Positions 38,311 through 46,081 of a stretch of 64,000 nt of DNA are shown here, in pieces. Location: NCBI RefSeq assembly GCF_024199925.1, contig NZ_JANADR010000001.1, positions 6,327,501 through 6,391,500 on the forward strand, read 5' to 3'. The translations under genes were made by a program, and so were the position numbers. Position 1 is the first letter of the stretch. Each line of letters starts with the position of its first letter. The notes under the pieces are model-generated. The model was not told the DNA's origin, ran no database searches, and saw nothing but the letters and a program-made list of their open reading frames with translations. The DNA is from Bradyrhizobium sp. CCGUVB1N3. GTDB lineage: Bacteria; Pseudomonadota; Alphaproteobacteria; Rhizobiales; Xanthobacteraceae.

Positions 38311-38661
38311 GTGCTTACGCTCGACAATCTGCCGAACACTGTCCCCTCCAAACATCAGGACAATGACCTCGGAGGGGCGCCCAATGCCGCTGATGGGTCT
38401 ACCCGGAGCGACCGGGGCCCGGGCGAGCGCAGCGCTTATTTTGTCACGTGGCCCGCGCATGAGGGCACCCGCTTCGTACCTGTCAGGGTCGGCACCGAAG
38501 AGCTGGCGCGCATTTCGGGCGAGGCGTTCGTGATCAACAGCGAGAAGATCACGGCCTCGCTGGTGAAGCACCGCGCCCTTATCGAGCAGCGCGCTAACGA
38601 AAGGCTCGCGGCGCAGCCGGGCGCCAGCGAGATCACATTAGACATCGGCAGCCTCGGCTAA
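38311..38661 (+). CDS. Hypothetical protein next to tRNA-Thr
   Basis: A 116-residue protein of unknown function. The C-terminal half (AYFVTWPAHEGTRFVPVRV, then LARISGEAFVINSEKI) looks compact and conserved-like; the first 45 residues are polar and probably disordered. The GTG at 38311 is chosen because AGGAG lies six bases upstream; no better ATG is in frame. It begins 106 bases after tRNA-Thr. I found no family. Confidence 0.6.
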   Translation: MLTLDNLPNTVPSKHQDNDLGGAPNAADGSTRSDRGPGERSAYFVTWPAHEGTRFVPVRVGTEELARISGEAFVINSEKITASLVKHRALIEQRANERLAAQPGASEITLDIGSLG

Positions 38662-38714
38662 GGGCGTTACACTTTGCTCGCGTCCTACGCTGACTAGGGC
38701 CAAGCTGAAAACAT

Positions 38715-38739
38715 AAGGCTGCCAAATCAGGAGCCTTTT
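38715..38739. terminator. Weak hairpin between convergent hypothetical genes
   Basis: AAGGCT (38715-38720) can pair with AGCCTT (38732-38737), followed by TTA. The stem is only six bases, so this is a tentative terminator for the hypothetical gene ending at 38661. Confidence 0.3.
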
Positions 38740-38742
38740 ACA

Positions 38743-39131
38743 CTACTTGCCCGGAATGCCGAGCTTTTGCAGCTCGCTCTTGATGTAGCCCTTTGCGATT
38801 TCCTTCACAAATTCGAAAGTCCAGCTCCCGACCTTATCGGTGGCCTCTTTCGTCTTGTGCCAAATTTTGGGATCGCGAACCGCATCGAGACAGTCACGCC
38901 CCTGCCACGACCGCCGCGTAAACGTAATACCGATCATGGTGCGAGTCAGGCACCTCGACCAAACCGCGCTCCTGCAACAACTGCAGATGATAGGCGATGT
39001 CCTCTTCGGAATAGCCCTCGACTGCAATACGCGGATCGTTCGGCTGGATTGTTTCCGCGCCGTACATTTCCATCGGCAGGGCTTCGAGCTTCAGCAAGCA
39101 GCTCCCTCACCAATCCAAGATCGCGCTTCAT
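38743..39131 (-). pseudogene. DUF2513 family protein, broken by two frameshifts
   Basis: Three overlapping frames join into one DUF2513-like protein. Frame 1 starts MKRDLGLVRELL. Frame 2 contains IAVEGYSEEDIAYHLQLLQERGLVEVPDS. Frame 3 contains RRSWQGRDCLDAVRDPKIWHKTKEATDK and ends KLGIPGK. Removing one T near 39096 (CTGCTTGCTG) and one T near 38919 (TACGTTTACG) restores a 128-residue frame: 389 bases minus two is divisible by three. DUF2513 proteins occur in prophages and mobile regions. Two single-base T insertions are consistent with a decayed gene, though sequencing error in T runs cannot be excluded. It lies 12 bases after the next gene. Confidence 0.75.
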
Positions 39132-39143
39132 CCGTTGCTCCTG

Positions 39144-39611
39144 TTATTCGTCGTAAACGAGCCGGTGCAGCCGATCTAGCGACAAGTTCAGCCGTTCTAT
39201 GTGATCGCAAATCTGCCCGGCTCTGTGTTGCCGCTCTTCGTTCGTCAGCTCATCGTTCAGGAACAATTTTATTTCGTTCCTGATATTCTGCTTCCCGAAA
39301 TCCTCGTGGTTGAGAACGTCGTCAATGGCTCTGGCGATCGCGCCGCCGCCGAGCTTGTTCCGTAGCTTCTTCAGCAAGACGATAGCGGCAGTGGCCTCGT
39401 CCTCGCTGTTGCGAAGTTTGCTGCGAAGCGATTTGTAAGTTTGTGACGTTCCTTTGCCATCAGCAAACACTCGCAATTGTTCCAGCATGCCGTCTTTCCA
39501 GAACCTCAGCCGCCCGGATTGTTTCGCCGCGCCTCGTTCGTCACGTGTGGCCCACAGCCCCATGACAAACTTCAGCAGCGCATTCACCTCTGCCTTGTCA
39601 GGCTCAGGCAT
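39144..39611 (-). CDS. Hypothetical protein upstream of the DUF2513 remnant
   Basis: A 155-residue, highly charged, probably all-helical cytoplasmic protein with no signal peptide or membrane segment. I do not recognise it. The ATG at 39611 follows AAGGGGGC by about five bases, and an ATG at 39653 is a weaker alternative. It is transcribed with the DUF2513 remnant, 12 bases apart, and diverges from the secreted protein gene at 39704. Its base composition is less GC-rich than the flanking core genes, as judged by eye. Confidence 0.65.
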   Translation of the reverse strand: MPEPDKAEVNALLKFVMGLWATRDERGAAKQSGRLRFWKDGMLEQLRVFADGKGTSQTYKSLRSKLRNSEDEATAAIVLLKKLRNKLGGGAIARAIDDVLNHEDFGKQNIRNEIKLFLNDELTNEERQHRAGQICDHIERLNLSLDRLHRLVYDE

Positions 39612-39703
39612 TTCTAGCCCCCTTAAAATCCGACTTTCCGGGGATTGCACCATAGCTACCCGACAACTTACAAGGTTTTAAGCCGCTCAAACGGGAGGTT
39701 TTC

Positions 39704-40339
39704 GTGGGACGGATCGCTATCACTGCTATTGTTCTCGCAATTCTGCCGACCGGTATGGCCACATCCGCGGCGCCCCTGAACTCCTGCGCGAACCTCGACA
39801 TTCTAGGCAGCTACGATCGAAGCGGGCTTCAAGAAAGCGACTACGGTATCTCGGCCGTCGGGACGTTCAGGATACAGAACGAACCGGACGAGAACTCGCA
39901 GCCCAACTTTAATCTCACCATGGTCAACTGCGATAAGCAGACCGATGAGAACGGTCGACAATCCCTTACATGCCACGTCGTAAAGGCCGTGACATGGGCC
40001 AAGGAAGAGAAGCCCAATACCGACAATCCCAACTGTTCTCTTGATCTAGACACGGCCGACTACGCCATGCACCAGCTGCAAAAAGGCGTATTGGTCGGCG
40101 CCGAAGATTCCACCAACTGCTTTCAGAGTATGCTCACGATCGATCGGAATACGAAGCGTGTGTACATGAATTTCACAAGAACGAAGTACGCGGACAACTT
40201 CGATAAGATAAAGCCGGGCACATGCGGTCAACCGCCACGCACGCAGGTCTTGATGAACTGCACCTATTGGGCGAAGTCTCGCAAGAACGTTGCGACACCG
40301 TCACGCTACTGCGACTTCAGCGGAGCGGGAGACAAATAA
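39704..40339 (+). CDS. Hypothetical secreted Cys-rich protein
   Basis: A 211-residue protein with a probable signal peptide (residues 1-23, GRIAITAIVLAILPTGMATS followed by SAAP). The mature part has eight cysteines (in SCAN, NCDK, TCHV, NCSL, NCFQ, TCGQ, NCTY and YCDF), an even number that suggests four disulfides in the periplasm or outside the cell. I know no family. The GTG start has GGGAGG five bases upstream. It diverges from the hypothetical gene at 39144. Codon and base use look less GC-rich than the neighbouring core genes, which suggests transfer. Confidence 0.65.
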   Translation: MGRIAITAIVLAILPTGMATSAAPLNSCANLDILGSYDRSGLQESDYGISAVGTFRIQNEPDENSQPNFNLTMVNCDKQTDENGRQSLTCHVVKAVTWAKEEKPNTDNPNCSLDLDTADYAMHQLQKGVLVGAEDSTNCFQSMLTIDRNTKRVYMNFTRTKYADNFDKIKPGTCGQPPRTQVLMNCTYWAKSRKNVATPSRYCDFSGAGDK

Positions 40340-40520
40340 ACGCCGTCACCGTTCTCTCGCGAGTGGTCGAATCCATTCGAGTAGGGGTGCGACCGTTGGC
40401 ACAGGTTGCTCGCTGGGCTCCGCCGAGAAAAAAGAGCGGTGCAAGCGCCCTGTCCTTCATCCTAGCAGGCTGGGCCTGGGGCCACGGCTGAGAATGGTTC
40501 GACTCAGCTATAACGCCGCG

Positions 40521-41408
40521 ATGCCGAAGGAGCCGAACCACCACTATATCCCCGAGTTCTATCTGCAAGAATGGGCTGACCCGCAAACGCGCCAGCTCAT
40601 CGAATTTTGCCGCCGGCACAAAGGCGTAGTCGCCGCGCGGCCGACTGCACCGGCCGGTACGGGCTACGTGCCAGGGCTCTACAAGGACCGGGACGCGCCC
40701 AAGGGCGAAGAATACGTTATCGAAACGAAGCTCATGTCCTCGATCGACAATTGGGCATCCAAGGCGTTGCAGCAGTTCAGGACGATGGGCTCGCTGCCCG
40801 GTGCTCTCGAATCGCAGGAAGCGCTCGGCTGGTGCCGTTTTCTCTATTCGCTCATCGTCCGCAACCCCGACCATCTGGAGGTGATCAGGGAGAAGTTGCG
40901 AACCCTGGACCGAGCAGAAATCCTCGAATACGTACGCGACGACTACCCGCGCATTCGCCGGCCGGAAGACCCAGAGAGCTTCGACGAGTACAAGGAAACA
41001 TTCCTCAAATCGCCGCCCGATCTGGACCCGGTTAAGGTGCTGCCCACGCTCATGAGGAGCAAGCGCGTCTTCCGCGTCATCGCGTCGTTCAAGTGGCACA
41101 CGATGACGATGAATACGCCTAAGTATCCGCTCCTCACGTCCGACAGGCCAGTGATCATGACCAACGGCCTGGTGAGCGATGATGCGCATTTTGTTCTGCC
41201 GATTGCACCGCGTCGGCTCTTCATCGCGACCAAAACGATGTCGACGTTCGAATCGTTCAAACAACGACACCCCGAGGAGTTCGCAAGGGCGATCAATGAT
41301 CGCGTTTGCTTGCAGGCCCGCAAGTACGTCTACGGCTCGGACAAGAGCCAGCTCCGTTTTGTCTCCAACCGGCTCGGTAAGAAGGTTTGGTCCAGCCCCG
41401 TCGGGTGA
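40521..41408 (+). CDS. DUF4238 domain-containing protein
   Basis: A 295-residue protein starting with the DUF4238 hallmark NHHYIPEFYLQEWAD, followed by internal segments LIVRNPDHLEVI and TSDRPVIMTNG that fit the family. DUF4238 proteins are of unknown function and scattered among bacteria, often in variable regions. The start is uncertain: ATG 40521 puts the HHY motif near the N-terminus, and ATG 40494 adds nine residues; neither has a clear ribosome-binding site. Confidence 0.8.
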   Translation: MPKEPNHHYIPEFYLQEWADPQTRQLIEFCRRHKGVVAARPTAPAGTGYVPGLYKDRDAPKGEEYVIETKLMSSIDNWASKALQQFRTMGSLPGALESQEALGWCRFLYSLIVRNPDHLEVIREKLRTLDRAEILEYVRDDYPRIRRPEDPESFDEYKETFLKSPPDLDPVKVLPTLMRSKRVFRVIASFKWHTMTMNTPKYPLLTSDRPVIMTNGLVSDDAHFVLPIAPRRLFIATKTMSTFESFKQRHPEEFARAINDRVCLQARKYVYGSDKSQLRFVSNRLGKKVWSSPVG

Positions 41409-41481
41409 TCGCCGTTGTCCACATGCGGATAACCGCATTGAAGACGTGCTGCGCGCCGCCAGAATCGCCGTGCACTCGATG

Positions 41482-41497
41482 TGTGATGCATATCACA
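41482..41497. promoter_or_regulatory. CRP-type palindrome TGTGA-N6-TCACA
   Basis: TGTGATGCATATCACA has two perfect consensus CRP half-sites with the usual six-base spacer. It ends 58 bases before the ATG of the small secreted protein gene at 41556, a plausible activator position. Which CRP/FNR-type protein would bind is not known; the window encodes two class III cyclases. Confidence 0.55.
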
Positions 41498-41555
41498 TAA
41501 TCCGGTGCCAGCTTCTCCTAGCGTTCCTCCACGCTTGCAAACGGGAGACACCCAC

Positions 41556-41909
41556 ATGCGCAAGATCATTCTGGTTGCCGCCATGGTTCTGGCCTCCGCG
41601 TCCGCGCAGGCCGCTGGTTCGCGCGGCTTGACGCTCGCTTCCGCTGATGATCCGGCCCCGCAGCCGGCCACGACCACCGCGGCGCCGCAGGCCGCCAAGC
41701 CAGCTGAGGCTCCGAAATATGTCGACCGGCCCGCGGCGGTGTCCGCGACACCTGCGACGACGGCGACCACAGGCTCAACGCCCGCAACGACGCAGGCGCC
41801 TGTAGCCACGACCAAGACGACGGCGAGGGCCGACAAGCCGAAGCGCAAGCCTTACTGGACTGAAGGCCGCATCATCGGCGAGCTGCATCGCCACGGCATT
41901 TACTGGTAG
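41556..41909 (+). CDS. Small secreted Pro/Ala/Thr-rich protein
   Basis: A 117-residue protein: signal peptide residues 1-19 (ending AQA), a long low-complexity Ala/Pro/Thr linker (about 30-90), and a compact basic/aromatic tail KRKPYWTEGRIIGELHRHGIYW in pieces KPYWTEGRI and LHRHGIYW. The linker may span the periplasm or cell wall and the tail may be the functional part. I do not recognise the family. The ATG at 41556 follows GGGAGA by nine bases. A CRP-like site lies upstream. Confidence 0.72.
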   Translation: MRKIILVAAMVLASASAQAAGSRGLTLASADDPAPQPATTTAAPQAAKPAEAPKYVDRPAAVSATPATTATTGSTPATTQAPVATTKTTARADKPKRKPYWTEGRIIGELHRHGIYW

Positions 41910-41931
41910 GCGGCCGTCTCTCCGCTGGCCC

Positions 41932-42033
41932 GGTCATTCCGGGGCGATGCGAAGCATCGAACTATGGTGCGCAGTTGCGCACCTGAGAATCTCGAGATTC
42001 CGGGTTCGCCCTGCGGGCGCCCCCGAATGACGG
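41932..42033. repeat. Dispersed palindromic repeat, family A copy 3 with nested hairpin
   Basis: Arms GTCATTCCGGGGCGATGCG and CCCGAATGAC. Between them a second unit, CTATGGTGCGCAGTTGCGCACC, is inserted after GCATCGAA; the same unit sits at the same place in the copy at 44121. Confidence 0.82.
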
Positions 42034-42103
42034 AGCAAGAATACGAATGGCCGGGACAAGCCCGGCCATGACGTAAATCGTAGCGCTCAATCGGTGGCGA
42101 GAA

Positions 42104-43165
42104 TTACTGCGAAACCGTCTGCACCACGCTCGAGATCGGGCGCGCGCTCGACGTCGGCACCTTCAGATCCTTGAGCAGTGCCTCGTCATATTCCGGCAGC
42201 GTCTGGAACGTCGTCTTGGCCTTGATCTGCACGACCTTGTAGCCACCGGCCTTCAGGCGCGCGAGCAGCGTCGGCAGGGCTTCCGCCGTGTGCTTCTGGA
42301 AGTCGTGCATCAGGATGATGCCTTTGCCGAGCTTGTCGAGCTTGGTCATCACGTTGCTGACGATCTTGTCCGGCGTGCTTTCCTTCCGGAAGTCGAAGGA
42401 GTCGAGATCGGTCGAGAACATCGCGACGTTGCGGGTGCCGAAATAGCTCACGATCGCCGGATTGTGCTGAAGCTGGGGAAAGCGGAAGAACGGCGCGGGG
42501 TTGGTGCCGAGCGCGAACTTCACCGCGCTAAAACCCTTCTCCACTTCGTCCTTGGCCTGTTGCTCCGTCATCTTCTTGCTGTTGAGATTGACGTGCGACC
42601 AGGTGTGGGTGCCGACCGTGTGGCCCTGGGCCAGCACCTGGCGCAGGATTTCCGGATGATAGGTGGCGTGCTTGCCGACCGCGAAGAACAGGCCCTTGGT
42701 GCATTCGTCGGCGAGCGCCTTCAGCACCGCGGGCGTGTTGTTCGGCCACGGACCGTCGTCGAAGGTCAGCACGACCTCCTTGTCGGCGAGGAAGTCGAAC
42801 TGCTTGAAATGCTCGAAGCCAAAGCCCGGTCCGCCGGTGGTGTCGATCTCGACCACGCGGGCAACCCCAAGCGCATTCGGATTGGCACAGGTCGACTTCT
42901 GCTGAACCGGCATGGCCTGCGCCGATACAGCCGCAGGCGGCGCGGCAGATGCCGCAGCCGCGGCCGGCTTGCCGGACAGCGCCGCCGTGGTCTCGACGTC
43001 GTCCTTGGCCGCAAGCTTCGCCGAGGCCGGGAGGGGCTCCGGCGCGCGGGCGGCCATTGTCTTGGGAGCGGCCTGTTCGGCGCGCGAGGAATAGAAGAAC
43101 CAACCTCCGGCGATCACGACCGCCGCAATCACACTGGCCACCATCAGGCCCAACGCATTACGCAT
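42104..43165 (-). CDS. Polysaccharide deacetylase family protein
   Basis: A 353-residue protein with an N-terminal membrane anchor or signal (residues 5-25), a Pro/Ala-rich linker (to about 90) and a NodB-homology domain with TFDDGP (134-139) carrying catalytic Asp and metal Asp, and HTWSH (187-191) with the metal-binding His pair. Such enzymes remove N- or O-acetyl groups from glycans such as peptidoglycan or exopolysaccharide outside the cytoplasm. The ATG at 43165 is chosen for its signal sequence. It differs from nodulation NodB in size and in its anchor; no nod genes are nearby. Confidence 0.9.
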   Translation of the reverse strand: MRNALGLMVASVIAAVVIAGGWFFYSSRAEQAAPKTMAARAPEPLPASAKLAAKDDVETTAALSGKPAAAAASAAPPAAVSAQAMPVQQKSTCANPNALGVARVVEIDTTGGPGFGFEHFKQFDFLADKEVVLTFDDGPWPNNTPAVLKALADECTKGLFFAVGKHATYHPEILRQVLAQGHTVGTHTWSHVNLNSKKMTEQQAKDEVEKGFSAVKFALGTNPAPFFRFPQLQHNPAIVSYFGTRNVAMFSTDLDSFDFRKESTPDKIVSNVMTKLDKLGKGIILMHDFQKHTAEALPTLLARLKAGGYKVVQIKAKTTFQTLPEYDEALLKDLKVPTSSARPISSVVQTVSQ

Positions 43166-43418
43166 GGCTACTCTTTCCAAATACGCAACCAAACAAGCGG
43201 TTTTTCCCCGCGCCGAGCCATTAATGCGAAGGAACAGTTAACGTGACACCAACACGACAGCGGTTGCGGTGGATTTTCAGTGGGTGCGCCAAAGTGACCC
43301 GTGTCACAGTCAGCGGGTCGGTCGTGACCGTCATCACAGTGGAAACGGTTTTGCCGGAGCATCGTAGCTCCCGTTAACAACGCACCCCGCCTGACGGCGG
43401 CGCCAATGGGAGCCTCAA

Positions 43419-43715
43419 ATGACCACCTCGTTCTCGTCCAAAATCCGCGACGCTGGCCTGGCGCTGGGTTTTGCCGCTTTCGTTTCGATCCTGTCCTCGA
43501 CGACAAGCTTTGCCTACACCGCCGAGGCGCAGCAGATGTGCACCGGTGACGCCTTCCGCCTGTGCTCGTCGGAAATCCCCAACATCCCCGCGATCACCGC
43601 CTGCATGATCAAGCACCGCACCGATCTCAGCGCCGGCTGTCGCGCGGTGATGGACAAGGACCTCGCCAAGGCGCCGTCGCGCAAGGTCGCCGACGTCCAG
43701 GAAAGCGCGCAATAG
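43419..43715 (+). CDS. Small secreted cysteine-rich repeat protein 1
   Basis: A 98-residue exported protein: signal peptide about residues 1-32 and a mature Cys-rich repeat resembling the PF00839 pattern (C-x7-C...C-x10-C: MCTGDAFRLC, TACMIKHRTDLSAGC). Four cysteines can form two disulfides. Function is unknown. The next gene but for 185 bases encodes a related small protein at 43900. It diverges from the polysaccharide deacetylase. Confidence 0.8.
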   Translation: MTTSFSSKIRDAGLALGFAAFVSILSSTTSFAYTAEAQQMCTGDAFRLCSSEIPNIPAITACMIKHRTDLSAGCRAVMDKDLAKAPSRKVADVQESAQ

Positions 43716-43899
43716 GACAAGCGCTGTTTGCGTGGTGATGATGCCATCATCGCGCGCTTGAGCTCCCTCGCGACGTGCCCCGGTGTCAGGCCGGGGCCGC
43801 TCGCCTCTCGCCGGCACCGTTCATCAACAAAGCCGTTGCGGCGCGGGAACCATCGCTTTAGCTTCGCCGCCTATCGTTTCGGGTATGAGGCATTACGCG

Positions 43900-44115
43900 A
43901 TGAGCAGATTTCTTTTCATTCTTCCATTGGCCCTGATCGCATCGCGTGCGTCGGCGCAACAGCAGCCGGGACACGATGCCTGCGCCCGCGACGTCTCGCG
44001 CTTCTGCCGTTCCGTGATGAACAATGGCGATTCGGTCGTGCTCGCCTGCCTCAAGCAGAATCGCACCCGCCTCAGCAAGGCCTGCGACAAGGTGCTGACC
44101 GAGCACGGGCAGTAA
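43900..44115 (+). CDS. Small secreted cysteine-rich repeat protein 2
   Basis: A 71-residue exported protein: signal peptide residues 1-20 (ending ASA) and a mature part with CARDVSRFC and ACLKQNRTRLSKAC, the same four-Cys pattern as the protein at 43419 (core FC/LC, CL/CM, NRTRLS/HRTDLS). The two look like diverged paralogues. The ATG at 43900 follows GAGG; ATG 43885 is an alternative. Function is unknown. Confidence 0.75.
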   Translation: MSRFLFILPLALIASRASAQQQPGHDACARDVSRFCRSVMNNGDSVVLACLKQNRTRLSKACDKVLTEHGQ

Positions 44116-44120
44116 CGCCT

Positions 44121-44247
44121 TGTCATTCCGGGGCATCGCGCAGCGATGAACTATGGTGCGCAATTGCGCACCAGGGAATCCCGAAGTTGTGACGCGAGAT
44201 TCCGGGTTCGCGCTTCGCGCGCCCCAATTGCGCAATGGGGAATGACG
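44121..44247. repeat. Dispersed palindromic repeat, family A copy 4 with nested hairpin
   Basis: Arms GTCATTCCGGGGC and GGGGAATGAC. It contains CTATGGTGCGCAATTGCGCACC as in copy 3, plus a second short palindrome CCCCAATTGCGCAATGGGG near its right end. Confidence 0.82.
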
Positions 44248-44257
44248 TGGTGAGATT

Positions 44258-45946
44258 TTACGTGCTGCTCCCCGCCGCGGTGGCAACGACCGGCAGCACC
44301 TCGCCGCTGCTGCGGTCCGGCGTCTCTTCCTTCCAGCGCACCGAGCCGAATGGACGCTCGAGCATGCGGCGGATCCGCACCGGCTCGGGGCCGATGTGGA
44401 AATCGATCGCCTGCTGATGCAGCGCGCGCTCGGACTGGGTCGAGCGGTTGCGCTGGCGCAAATAATCGAGCCAGGTCGGGCAGTGATAGCGCTCGGTCCA
44501 CAATTCCGGATCGGCGATGTCGCGCGCGATCGACCAGCCATAGGCGCCGTTGCGCTGCCTGGAGAGCTGCACGTCCTGCATCACGTTGTGGAAGGCGCGC
44601 GCGTTCTCCTGCGCCACGCGATATTCGATCTCGACCACTAGGGGACCGCTGCGCCCGGTCAGCGACAGCCTCACCTCGGGATCGGCGAGCACCTCGGCGT
44701 CCTCGTTGCGCGCACCGACGCGCGGCATTGCCAGCCACAGGCCGAGCAGCGGCGAGACCAGCATCAGGCCGGCGGCCATCAGCAGCGCCGTCTCGACGCC
44801 GGCATAGTCGGTGAGATGGCCCCAGCCCCAGGCGCCGATCGCGATGCCGCCGGAGATCGAGGCCTGGAATGCGGCGAGTGAGCGGCCAGCGACCCAGCGC
44901 GGCGCCGAGAGCTGCACGCCGATGTTGAACAGCGCCACCGCTGCCATCCAGACCGCGCCCGCCAGCACCAGCGCGGCCGCGGTCAGCACCGGCTCGGAGC
45001 TGAGCGCAATCGCAGCCATCGCAAACGCCATCGAGATCGTGCAGGCGCGGATCGCCGATTCGCCGCTCATGCGCTTGCGCAATTCGTGGATGTTGAGCGC
45101 GCCGACCACGGCGCCCATGCCGAAGGCGCCCAACATGATACCGTAGGTCTGCGCGCCGCCATGCAGGAGGTCGCGCGCGACCAATGGCATCAGCGCCATG
45201 ATGGCGCCGCCGATCAGGCCCATCACCAGGGTGCGCGTCAGCACGATCTTGATCGCCGGCGAATTGGTGATGTAGCGGAAGCCCGAGACCATGGCGCGAT
45301 TGAGCTTCTCCCGCGGCAGGCGCGAGGGTTCGTTGGTACGACGCCACAGCAGCACCACCACGAGCAGCGGCAGATAGAGGATCGCATTGCAGGCAAAGGC
45401 GGCCACTGCGCCGAGCGCGGCGACGATGACACCTCCGACCGCGGGACCGAAGCTACGCGCGATGTTGTAGCTGATGCCGTTCAGCGCCACCGCCGACGGC
45501 AACGAGTCCGGCGGCACCTGCTCGCTGACCGAGGACTGCCAGGCAGGCCCAAACAGCGCATTGCCGCTGCCGACGACGAAGCAGAAGGCGAGCAGCGTTT
45601 CCGGGGTGATGAGCTTGAGCCCAGCCAGGATCGTAAGCGCGGACGCACCCGTCAGGGCGATCGCGAGCGAGACCAGGGTCACGATGCGGCGGTCATACAT
45701 GTCGGCGATGGCGCCGGCCGGCATCGAGATCAGCATGATCGGCAGCATGAGTGCGGTCTGCACCAGCGCGACCTTGTCGGCCGAAGCCGCCATCTGCGTC
45801 ATCGCCCAGGCCGCGCCCACGCCCTGGATCAGGAGCCCGAGATTGGAGAGCAGGCTGGCGAGCCAGATGCGCCGGAATACGGTATACCGCAGGGGTGCGG
45901 TGATGCCGTCATTGGCAAATTTCTGGCGTTTCGGCTGCTTGGTCAT
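44258..45946 (-). CDS. MFS transporter with C-terminal ABM-like domain
   Basis: A 562-residue protein. Residues about 20-400 give a 12-helix major facilitator of the EntS/TMF type, with ADMYDRRIVTL as the loop 2-3 motif and FGPAWQSSVSEQVPPDSLPSAVALNG-type sequence (shortened). Residues about 425-540 (VEIEYRVAQENARAFHNVM, YGWSIARDI, ERYHCPTWLDYLRQ) resemble an antibiotic-biosynthesis-monooxygenase/dimeric alpha-beta domain fused to the cytoplasmic end. It is likely an exporter; the substrate is unknown. AAGGGG precedes the ATG at 45946. Confidence 0.85.
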   Translation of the reverse strand: MTKQPKRQKFANDGITAPLRYTVFRRIWLASLLSNLGLLIQGVGAAWAMTQMAASADKVALVQTALMLPIMLISMPAGAIADMYDRRIVTLVSLAIALTGASALTILAGLKLITPETLLAFCFVVGSGNALFGPAWQSSVSEQVPPDSLPSAVALNGISYNIARSFGPAVGGVIVAALGAVAAFACNAILYLPLLVVVLLWRRTNEPSRLPREKLNRAMVSGFRYITNSPAIKIVLTRTLVMGLIGGAIMALMPLVARDLLHGGAQTYGIMLGAFGMGAVVGALNIHELRKRMSGESAIRACTISMAFAMAAIALSSEPVLTAAALVLAGAVWMAAVALFNIGVQLSAPRWVAGRSLAAFQASISGGIAIGAWGWGHLTDYAGVETALLMAAGLMLVSPLLGLWLAMPRVGARNEDAEVLADPEVRLSLTGRSGPLVVEIEYRVAQENARAFHNVMQDVQLSRQRNGAYGWSIARDIADPELWTERYHCPTWLDYLRQRNRSTQSERALHQQAIDFHIGPEPVRIRRMLERPFGSVRWKEETPDRSSGEVLPVVATAAGSST

Positions 45947-46081
45947 ATCCCCTTCCAAATGACTTGCGAGAAATGGCTCGGCGATTCCTGCTGCCAAGTG
46001 ATGCCTGCGAAAGTCCTTCGCTGTCCAGTGGTTAGACGGTTATAAGCGGTGCAACCAATTGGTTTGCCGGGGAGGAACGAC

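Noticed and set aside
38129..41560. Island integration at tRNA-Thr with a duplicated att site
   Set aside because: I searched the region by eye for the tRNA 3' end sequence and found no second copy, and there is no integrase gene; only compositional hints remain.
42104..43165. Nodulation gene nodB
   Set aside because: It has NodB homology only; size, membrane anchor and lack of nod neighbours or a nod box argue for a general polysaccharide deacetylase.
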